Assembly: GCF_030272615.1 (NCBI RefSeq)
Contig: NC_081405.1
Location: 653,688,920-653,752,919, forward strand
Direction of reading: 5' to 3'
DNA: 64,000 nucleotides
Source of the DNA: Cryptomeria japonica
Taxonomy: Eukaryota > Streptophyta > Pinopsida > Cupressales > Cupressaceae
Part shown: positions 55,035-64,000 of the stretch, in pieces
Layout of the letters: every line of letters starts with the position of its first letter
Position numbering within the stretch: the first letter of the stretch is position 1
Notes under the pieces: generated by a model
Database searches by the model: none
Told to the model about the DNA's origin: nothing
What the model saw: only the letters and a program-made list of their open reading frames with translations
Translations under genes and position numbers: made by a program

Positions 55035-58000
55035 TTACAAGCTCTTTTCGGCCTCTATAGTTTCTTCAATAGGCTGTTTGGTTGCAACCTCTTCTACCTT
55101 TTGAGGGGCACTCTCCAACTATTCTGGATCATGGGTGGCATATTTGGTTGTCAATTCATCATACACCTCTTCTATCGGCCATGAGAAATTAATCACTTTA
55201 TCCTTAGTCTTGGTCAACCTTTTCCAAGAATTTCTCATTTTGTTGATTTCTGAATTGAGAAAACCATCATGTGACTTAATTTTCTCTATCTTTTGTACTG
55301 TCAAAACAAAGAAAGAAGCATCATCTAGATCAATAATTCCTTTAACTCTTGCTGACAATTTATCTTCTATCTCCTTAAGCCACATTTGTTTGTCCTTTAA
55401 TTGATCCAGGCTAGCAAAAACTCCTGGGAGCAACTCAAAAACTTGATCAGTATACTCCTTTTTGCACAAACTAACCTTCCTATCAACATTATCCACCTCT
55501 GATGCTAATTGTACTAAAACTTTAGTGATGTTAGAAGTGGATTTAATGATGGGATTGGCCCTTGCTTCATCGCAGGATACACACATAAACTCTAAATCTT
55601 GCTCCCTAGGCCTCCATTTGTCAAAAATAGGTGTCAAAATGGCCTTGTCTCCCCTGAGCTCATTCCATATATCCATGATTTTACCTACATTGTTGTAGAG
55701 CAATGAGGCATTCATTGTATCTACAAAACTAGAAATGGGAGCCCTTACTCTCTCCTCATACTTCTTTGCATATAAGGCCTAAGCCTGTTTTAAGTTTTCT
55801 AATTCTTGAGGAGTAATTTCAACCATTTGAGAGCTGGAGGGTGCTGGAGATGGTGAAAACTCAATGATAAGGCTAGTAGGTGGAGGCCTTGCAGGAGAAG
55901 AGGAAATCATCAGTGTTGAAGACTCACTTTGATGGTATTGTCCAGTCAACTGGCTCTACAGCTTAGCAATGATGCTATCTTTACCTCTTACCTCCTCCTT
56001 AGCATTGTTATAGGCCTTCAAAACTATTTCTAACTTGACTTTGAGGGCCTCTTTCTCTTTGGCTTCCTTTTGTACTACTGCAACACTAAATTTTGCAATC
56101 TCTAACATAGTGCTAGCAGCTTCCACTACCCCTGTACTCTGCACTCTCTTCACCATCATCCCACCAAGGTAACTTGACCCTGGGGTGTCTTTTCTTTTCT
56201 TACTCTCATTTCTCTTAAGAGACCACATGACGAGTGAAACATTATCCTTATTGAAAGTAATCCCCTCCATGGGTTTGGTCTCCTTCCTCACTACGTCTAG
56301 TACCAGGGCGTTTGCTATATCCCACTCGGGTAGAATAAGCACTCCAGCTTGTGTCACCATATCTCTCCCTTTATCAAGGGTGATGGTTTTGAATTCTTCC
56401 ATCATCTCTTGCTTTATATCCTCTTCTACTAGGACTAGATCTTTATTAGGCTGACCAGCCTTTCTCTTTTCACATCTAGAATTATATTTATCTATGTTCT
56501 GTTTCCATATAAACTGTATAAATCCTTCTGATGTGACAAAATTGTTGTCAGCCAAGAAGGCATTAGTTGCCTACTTTATCTCAGGATCCCACTCCTGGCC
56601 TTTGAGTTCAGTGGTGGTGATATCCATTTCAGTAGCGATGGGTTCTTCTGGCATTCCTTCCTCCACTTCATCATAAGTGTAGGCAATTTCCCCCAGACTA
56701 CCTAACTATAGGAGTTGCTCAGCTGCTGCTTGCTCATTTCCTATATGGATAGGGGATTGGGATGGGGAATACAAAGGTGTATTCGATTGTACTTCTTTTC
56801 CTACCCTTTGCTTCTTTGGGCTTTCTTGGATGTTAATGACATCTTGTATCTTCCTCTTTCCTTTAGAGGTAGAGGGCTCCCCTGTCGTAGGCATCAGCAC
56901 ACTATAACTGGATTTCTTTTGTAGTGTATAATCACCAGGAGGAATTGTTTTACCTGAAGCTGACCTACCTAAGATCATTCTTGCCTTTTCAGAGTTACTT
57001 TTGATTATAGTTTCCCTCTTCTCCTTTAGGGTCTGCATCACATCTTCAAAGATAACAATTAAAAACTTTATTTTCTCCTCCAGAGGGAAAAAGCTAGACA
57101 ATGGGTCATAGCTGGCATCAAACTGATGCATGAAATCCAAGGCTTTCTTATAAGCCACCCACTTCTCTTTCCTTAGCTCTTGCTCATCTAGATCAAAATC
57201 ATTTCTGATGAGGTCTTCAGGAAACTGAAATTGATGGGGCCTACCTCTGCATGCTGCCTTCTTTCTAAATATGTCATTGAAGAACTCTTTGGGATCAACA
57301 CACCCAGATACTGCAGTGGACAAATGATAAGGCTTGAGAAAATCCTCAAAGAAATTCAAACTTCCTTTTGTTATTACAAATTGGTGGGCTATGGTAGCTG
57401 CAGGGAAAATAGTCCCTTTACCCCTACCTGTCAACTCTACCTCTTGTAAACCACCAATTTGTCTAAGGATCTCTGCAATTCCCAATTTGAGAGGGACCTG
57501 GTAAGGTAGCAAAAATGGGGTGCCTCTAAAACCAAACACTCTAAAAATTATCGAGACTGGATACAAGTAGATGTCACCCCAATTGTGAACAATTTTTATG
57601 TTCTCTGCGAATTCTTTTGGTCTTATGAATTCCAGAAGAACCTTGGGGATTTTTGGGTTCTCCAAGCAGAGGAGAGTCCTGATCTTGGATGCAAAGTATT
57701 TGTCAAACTTCAAGAAACTGGCATCCTCTCTATCCCATGACAACACAATACTCCATAATTGTACCGACATTTTTTCTCCTTCTTTCTCCTTGACAAGGTC
57801 TAGTCCACTGGCAAAGTAATCACCACCTTTGAAAAGAAAAAGATGCATCAGGAGTGAGTACCATCCGAAAAGCCTATCCACCTTTCCATTTTTGATTCCT
57901 GTTAACCCTCCATGGATAGCATCAACAATGAAAGAGGCATAATCAAATGTAATTGCAAGAGAAGGATTCAAAATCTGAGCAATCATTAACAAGTAATGAT

Positions 58001-58676
58001 TTGGCATATTTGCTTCAGCATCTTCTCCCAAAACTTGGCAAAGTGCCCAATACATTCCTTTAGCCCTTAGGGTGAACATACTTAATGAAAAGGGCTCTTG
58101 TGTGTTGGGTCCTACAACTATTAACCCACCTATCTTCACAAAAAACTCGTTGAGAGGCTCGTTCCTGAGATGACTCCTTTGTGCACTATAAATTTGAGCT
58201 AATGATCTGAAATTTATGGGTTCTAGAAAATTAGTAAACTCATTAAGCCCAAAAGCCTTCCTGAATTCTTCAGCATTAATCTCAATTAGGGTTTTTCCAT
58301 TTATATCCTGAATGCTTCTTATGATTGGATCATAGTTAAGCGCAATTTGGGTCAACAAATCTATGTCCATAAATACCCCTAGGACTACCAATTTCAAAAC
58401 ATCTAATTCCCAAATACTATTTTGCGGGGGAGGAGAATTTCTCATTCCGAATCCAATCTTAAATAACCCCAACCCAGACAATCCAACATGTGGGTCTCTC
58501 AACTAGTTACCTTTGTCATACAGTCCTTCTTCTATCTTTAAATGGGGAGCCTTAGGCACTAATTCTTTTGCCTTCGATGCCTGATTAGTTGACAACGTCA
58601 ACTGTTCCAGAAAATCATCATAGACACTCCTTTCTGAATAATTAACTTTGCCACAAAATTCTCTTTTAGGAGCCAT
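55035..58676 (-). pseudogene. LTR-encoded protein of element C, copy in the 5' LTR (about 1,213 codons)
   Basis: One frame runs from MAPKRE (58676) to EAEKSL (55037), interrupted by six in-frame TAG codons and no frameshift that I detected. The longest clear stretch is 598 codons (56706-58502). Order: an N-terminal globular region (NGKTLIEINAEEFRKAFGL near 58241-58310; LFGWYSLLMHLFLFKGG near 57870); a middle with WGDIYLYPVSIIFRVFGFRGTPF; a basic nuclear-signal-like segment (STSKGKRKIQDV..ESPKKQRVGKE near 56800-56890); then helical and coiled-coil regions to the end (WPIEEVYDELTTKY). No catalytic motif is recognised. The GKTL..EEF.KAFGL pattern recalls the plant transposon protein domain of some gypsy elements. 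This is inference only. Three of the TAGs are shared with the 3' LTR copy. Confidence 0.75.
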
Positions 58677-59317
58677 TTAGAAAACGTAAGAAATGAATAC
58701 CACTCCTAGACAATTCTGTGACGAATCAATTATCTTATCTAAAACACACCACACATGAATTACTACACAGGAGTACGAGAAAACCTATTCTTCACTTGAA
58801 GGAATTTGCTCTGCAACTAAACCCACTTGCTTTGTACCTTAAGAAAATAGCTCTGCATCCGCTCCTCTGCAAAATTCTTTAAAAGATATCTTCACCCAGT
58901 TGATAGGAAATCAAATATTGTACTCAGGGTCTTAACTACAACATTGATTCTGCATGCTTCGGTCGTCCCTTCAAAATTGAATTCATAGGAGAATTCGTAT
59001 TTTTCGCTCCAATGGGTCACAATGTTCCTGCAAGTCTTTTATTTTGCTCTTTCGCAACTTCACGAAGCATAACTATCAGTCAGCTTGGTCCTACAAAATA
59101 GTGTCGACCGTCCAATCAAAAGAAACTTGATCGAGCGTTATACTAACTAACAACTTTGGCTCTGCGCTGGGTCCCGCTTCTCTATTGGGTACATGATACC
59201 ATGTAGTGCTCAACCACTGGCCTTGAAACTTCTTTCGCATTCAACTCAATGTTGGCTGCATGTCTTTCTTTTATACCACCGGTTCCACCTTGGTGGGCCC
59301 ACAACTTTCTTCTTAGA

Positions 59318-59990
59318 CCATGGGTCACTGGACACATTGCCATCTATCACAACACGTGGATGGCTCTCGTTCACTCTCGCTATTTTGCAGGGTATAAAGA
59401 ACGAGCATCTTACCCTTGCAAAATAGTGCAGGCCGTCAGATCATCTTTTAAGTGATCGACATTTAACCATCTAAATAGGCTTTCGGGAGTGGTGGGCCCT
59501 CTGACTCACTGTGAACACCTGGTGTCCAGTCACCTTCGTAGCTGACTTGTCACTTTTTCATCATGACATGTGGATGGCTCTCATTCACTCTCTCTATTTC
59601 GTAGGGTATAAAGCACGAGCATATTACCCTTGCAAAATAGCACGGGCCGTCAGATCATCTTTTAAGTAAAAGGCATTTAACCATCTGAATAGGCTTTCGG
59701 GAGTGGTGGGCCCTCTGACTCACTGTGAACACCTGGCGCCCAGTCACCTTTGGAGCTGTCTCGTCACTTTTTCATCATGACATGTGGATGACTCTCGTTC
59801 ACTCTCGCTATTTTGTAGGGTATAAAGCACGAGCATCTTACCCTTGCGAAATAGCGCGGGCCGTCAGATCATCTTTTAAGTGATTGACATTTAACCATCT
59901 GAATAGGCTTTCGGGAGTGGTGGGCCCTTTGACTCACTATGAACACCTGGCATCCAGTCACCTTTAGAGTTGACTTGTCACTTTTTCATA
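59318..59990. repeat. 214-bp tandem repeat, three units, in the C 5' LTR
   Basis: The marker GGTATAAAG occurs at 59391, 59605 and 59819, exactly 214 bp apart. Each unit has a long inverted repeat around that marker. In the third unit the arms are 59806-59822 and 59839-59856. The array is about 650 bp upstream of the LTR ORF start on the minus strand. Confidence 0.9.
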
Positions 59991-60572
59991 TGCCGAGAGA
60001 AAGCCACTAGGCTCCAATAAATTCTTGATAGCTGTATCCGCCAAGTCATCTCTGGGGCCCACCTTTTAGCCTTTAATCCTGACCCACTGACTGTTGTGAC
60101 TTATGCCACGTGCTGCCATTTTACTTGCTCTCATCAACTAGCTAGACTGCCTAGGTGGCATGCCATGTCATTTTTGCAACTTCGCTAGTTTTAAACTACG
60201 CACAACTTTGCCTAGCGAAATAGTGAAAGCTGTAGATCCATCAGTGAGATGCGCACTAGTTACCGGGCCCGACAACTTTAGGAGAAAACATATAAGGCAT
60301 AAATTTTGTGATTAATTAACATGACCACCTAGGAAAACAACAAGGGGGGACACTTCCTACGATCCCATGACCCATTACTTAAGTGAATAAAGTAACGAAA
60401 GAATAGAAACCAGAGGGTTTTAAACAAACATTAGAGGATCTAAAATATAAACCCTTGAACCCTTGAGGCCTAAAACAAAGCTGAAGCATTTGAAAAAGCA
60501 CCCTACTCAAAATTTCAACAAACCATAGCCAATCATGGGAAAAGAAAAGCCCATTTTAAATTAGTGATAACA

Positions 60573-60577
60573 TGTAA
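60573..60577. repeat. Target-site duplication TGTAA of element C (right copy)
   Basis: This is an exact partner of 40768-40772. Element D continues from here. Confidence 0.9.
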
Positions 60578-60604
60578 TACCAGACTGATGTGGAGCATAT
60601 GCTT

Positions 60605-63600
60605 TTAGTTCATCTCCTGAAGGGGCAGTACCCCTAATTCACCTCTTAAGTGTGTAAATGTAGTCTTTGGGAGAGGCTTGGTGAATATGCCTGCTAACTG
60701 CTCCTTACTAGACACATGCTCTAGTGAAATCTCTTTGTTCTGAACCTTTTCCCTCAAGAAATGATACTTAAGCTCAAATTTCTTGGTTCTAGAATGTAAA
60801 ACCAGATTCTTGGAGATATTAATTGCACTAGTATTGTCACAAAATATACTTACCGGTTTCGATACAGGAACTTTGAAGCCTTTCAATACATGCTTCATCC
60901 AAATTGTTTGAGTGCAATTCATGAAAGCTGCAACATACTCCGCTTTCACTGTAGATTGAGAGATACAACTCTTCTTTTTACTCATCCATTAGACCAGTCT
61001 ACCACCAAGGAAGAATGCACCACCGGTTGTGCTCTTCCAGTCATCTACATTACCAGCCCAATCAGCATCTGTGAACACTTTCAAGTTGAAGTCATTACTA
61101 TATGGATACCACAATCCATAGTCAATAGTTCCCTTCAAATACCTAAGAATCCACTTGACTACAACCAAGTGGGATTCTCTTGGACTTTTCTGGAACCTTG
61201 CAGTAATGCCAACTACATGTGCAATATCTGGTCTTCTATGCACTACATAATGCAATTTACCAATCATTGATCGGTATTCCTTCTCATCAACCAATGCTGA
61301 GTCATCCTCTTTGGATAGTTTACAACCGGTCACCATCAGTGTACCAATCGGTTTGCTATCTTCCATGCCAAAGGTCTTCAACACCTCTTTGACATACCTG
61401 GATTGAGTGATAAAGATTTCATCCTTCATCTGTTGGATCTGCAGTCCAATGAAGAACTTAATCTCCCCTATGAGTGACATCTCAAACTCTTTCTTCATCT
61501 CATCTACAAACTCATGACTCATCTTGTCATCTCCACCAAAGATAATGTCATCAACAAATACCTCATAGATCAGGATCTGATCTCCTTCAGACTTCAAGTA
61601 GATATTGCTATCTTCACTTGTTCTCTCAAATTCAATCTTCACAAGATGGGAATGTAGGCGCTCATACCATGCCCTAGGTGCTTGCTTTAGACCATATAAG
61701 GCTTTATGTAGCCTACATACCATGTCACTATCTTCAGATATGGCAAACCCATCTAGTTGCTCAATATACACCTCCTCTTCAAGTACACCATTTAGGAATG
61801 TATATTTTACATCCATTTGATATAGTTTGAAGCCTTTAAAAGCTGCATATGCAAGAAGAATACAAACTCCTTCCAATCTGGCTATAGGAGCAAAGGTTTC
61901 TCCATAGTCTTATTCTTCTTCTTGGGAATATCCTTTGCACACCAGTCTGGCTTTGTTTCTAATCACTGTGCCATCCTCATTCATCTTATTTCTGAAGACC
62001 CATTTGGTACCAATGACATTTTTGTGCTCCGGTCTTCGTACTAAGGACCATGTACCATTTTTCTCTATCTGGTCAAGTTCCTCTTCCATTGCCTTGATCT
62101 AATCTTCATCCTTATGTGCCTATTTGAATGTTTTAGGCTTGAATTCAGAGATCATACATGAGTTTTCTCTGACTTTTCTTCTTGTAAGGATTCCTGCATC
62201 CTTATCTCCTATGATCTGCTTAGGATCATGATTCAGCTTGACATACCGAGGAATGGTCTTGATAGATTCCTCTTGCTTTTCTTCTTCATCCTCATCTCCA
62301 TCAGTATCAGCATCTACATCTGTTAGTGTAGGAACACTATTGCTGGGACTCGATTGACTAAGAACCAGTTCCCAGAAGGTTGCAACCGGTTCACTTACCA
62401 CTTGCACACTACCAGTTTCCTCAGTTTTCTCAGAGGTTTCATCAACTCTTACATTGATGCTTTCCACAATTCTCTGAGTCCTATTGTTGAAACACTTGAG
62501 ATATTTTTTCTTGCTGGAATAGGAATATTCCCTCATCACATTTCGCATCAAATTTTCTCTGGTGTTCACTTCTCTTGATGTAACATTTGCTACCAAACAT
62601 TCTAAAGTAGCTAACCACAGGTGTCTTACCGGTCCAATACTCATAAGGAGTTTTATCCTTACCTTTCTTGATGAGTACCCGGTTCATTGTGTAGACTGCA
62701 GTGCTCACCACTTCTCTCCAGAAGGTGTGAGCTACCTTTCCTTGAATCAACATGGTTCTGGCTGCTTTAACCATAGTCCGGTTATTCCTCTCTGCTAGGG
62801 CATTCTGCTGTGGAGTCCAGGGGGTAGATAATTGCCTCTTGATGCCATGTTCTTCACAGTACTTGTTGAATTCACCGGAAGTGAATTCCCCTCCTTGATC
62901 AGTTCTCAGGCACTTGATCCTTTTACCACTTTCCTTCTCCACTAATGCTCTGAAAGCTTTAAACTTTACAAAGGCTTCAGACTTGTCTTTCAAGAATGTG
63001 ACCCACATCATTCTTGAACAGTCATTAGTGAGAATCATGAAGTACCTATCACCCTGCACACTCCTAGTTTTCAAAGGACCATACAAATCAGTATGCACAA
63101 GATCAAGCAAGTTGTCAGTAGTGAAAGATTTACCTTTAAAGGTTGAGGAAGACATTTTCCCCAATTGACATTCTCTGCACAAGGTATTATCCGGTTTTCT
63201 TAGCACTAGCAACCGTCTAATTGCCTTGATCTTACTGGCCTTTACAATGTTATCAAAGTTTACATGGCAGAGTCTCATATGCCATATCCAACTATCATCA
63301 AATTTAGCCATAAGACATGTACTTATATTTGCATTCAGACGAAATAGGTTACCTTTGGTCTGCATGTTGGTGGCCACCAATTCAGCATCTTTTCCTTTGA
63401 TTCTGTAAACTTCATTCTTGAATTCCAGAGTGAGGCCACTGTCATTCAGCTGGGCAACTCTCAGAAGGTTGTGTCTGAGACCATCAAGCCAGTATACATT
63501 GTCAGCACTACTCTTTCTATTTAGAGAGATGGACCGTCTACCTTTGACTATGCATGGTGCATCATTTCCAAAGCGAACCACACCACCGTCATACTCCTCC

Positions 63601-64000
63601 AAGGATAGAAAATTGCTCCGGTCACCAGTCATATGGTGAGAACAACCACTGTCAATGATCCACTCATTGGAATTATCAAACCGGGAGACAAGAGCCTTCT
63701 TTTTTGACACATCTTCTTTGCCAGCAACAAACACAATATCTTCATTTTCTTCATCTGTGACACCTTCATCAACTGCCACAAAATAGTTTCTCTGGTTTCC
63801 TCCTTTGAATTTCTTGAACCTTTCCGGTTTTTCCTTGTTATCGCCATTAGGATAGTTTATAGCAATATGTCCTATCTGGTTACAAGAAAAGCATTTCAAA
63901 GGTATCTTACCTTTGTATTTACCGGTTACTTTAGGAAGCTCCCTGGCAAGGAGAGCTTCAAATGCCATCAGAATCTCCTCATCATCCATTTCTCCACTCT
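60605..64000 (-). pseudogene. Element D gag-pol: zinc knuckle, protease, integrase, RT, RNase H (5' end beyond window)
   Basis: The minus strand begins at the window edge with MDDEEILMAFEALL and a knuckle whose last Cys is Tyr (CFSCNQIGHIAINY). Protease WIIDSGCSHHMTGD lies near 63640 and the integrase zinc module (CHVNFDNIVKAS, LCRECQLGK) near 63170-63270. The integrase core has HTDLYGP, LRTDQGGEFTSGEF and the Glu in ALAERNNRTM (62770). A frameshift near 62520 separates the integrase end. RT (60989-61920) has a TAA before [10 protein letters not shown]-type sequence, with [12 protein letters not shown] near 61555. RNase H carries FTDADWAGN (about 61060), a stop before WMSKKK, and STVKAEYVAA where STAEAEY is usual; it ends FTKPLPKTTF at 60605. 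It is very similar to E. It is non-functional as it stands. Confidence 0.87.

Larger units (their letters stand above)
40773..60572 (-). mobile_element. Element C: 19.8-kb Ty3/gypsy (Tat/Ogre-like) retrotransposon with ORF-bearing 6-kb LTRs
   Basis: It has a perfect TGTAA duplication, LTRs of 6155 and 6477 bp (TGTTGGCTTC..GTGATAACA), an 18-base primer site at 54074-54091, and an interior with gag, protease, an extra RNase H, RT, the standard RNase H and integrase. Long LTRs, the second (archaeal-type) RNase H and integrase downstream of RT point to the Tat/Ogre branch of Ty3/gypsy. Each LTR also contains a decayed frame of about 1,200 codons. The LTR length difference of 322 bp is fully explained by one 214-bp promoter repeat unit and a 108-bp net deletion in the left copy. 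Confidence 0.93.
54096..60572 (-). repeat. Element C 5' LTR (6477 bp)
   Basis: It aligns with 40773-46927, with a few percent difference in the stretches I compared by eye. Three 214-bp repeat units are present, against two in the other LTR. Positions 55035-58676 are decayed coding sequence. 54096-55034 is non-coding and 58677-60572 is the U3/leader part. Confidence 0.93.
39092..64000 (-). mobile_element. Element D: SIRE/Maximus-like copia retrotransposon, interrupted by C and cut by window end
   Basis: The 3' LTR (39092-40556), polypurine block (40557-40772) and the pol/gag region (60605-64000) are the same family as E: long protein stretches are near-identical, and the LTRs align throughout. 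Gypsy element C sits between the polypurine block and the end of pol. D itself lies in the integrase of H. The 5' LTR is outside the window. Confidence 0.88.

Noticed and set aside
54096-60572. Segmental duplication of a host gene instead of LTRs
   Set aside because: Both copies share exact TG..CA ends, are flanked by a perfect TGTAA duplication, and sit at the ends of a gypsy gag-pol next to a primer-binding site.

Overview
This window is plant repetitive DNA. I found no host gene, tRNA, rRNA or CRISPR array that I could support. Almost all of it is LTR retrotransposons inserted into one another, nearly all on the minus strand. Full Ty1/copia families, a 19.8-kb Ty3/gypsy element with an extra RNase H, and deep nesting point to a large-genome seed plant. 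A gymnosperm is my best guess, but this is an inference from transposon style only.

Left block (about 295-23105): copia element F carries copia element E (892-14197, TSD GTTTC) in its 3' LTR. E carries non-autonomous element A (3679-10251, TSD CTTGT/CTTGC) in its reverse transcriptase. F also carries a young Tnt1/Tork-like copia element G (17951-22933, TSD ATGCC) at its gag-pol join. A fragment of an unrelated plus-strand gag lies at 1-293.

Middle block: non-autonomous element B (23764-33097, TSD GGATT) sits in anonymous sequence (23106-23763 and 33103-35402). That sequence holds a possible plus-strand LTR remnant and a small relative of a protein coded by element C.

Right block: copia element H (from about 35403) is interrupted in its integrase by copia element D (39092 to beyond the window). 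D is interrupted by gypsy element C (40773-60572, TSD TGTAA). D's pol resumes at 60605 and runs off the window end.

How the parts relate: E, D and H are autonomous-type copia elements with gag, protease, integrase, RT and RNase H, all now broken. A and B have LTRs, a Met-tRNA primer site and polypurine tracts of the same general type, but no pol. They carry a coiled-coil zinc-knuckle Gag-like ORF and a second long ORF (ORF2) of unknown function. A's LTR resembles H's and B's resembles D/E's, so they look like two autonomous/non-autonomous pairs. C has LTRs of 6.2 and 6.5 kb, each containing a decayed reading frame of about 1,200 codons. That protein shares short patterns with ORF2 of A and B.

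Most notable candidates: the long ORF inside C's LTRs; a hairpin with compensatory changes at the U5/primer-site edge of five families; the two pol-less families with a conserved ORF2; an intron-like 1.4-kb interruption in B; and a 214-bp promoter repeat with long hairpins whose copy number differs between C's two LTRs.
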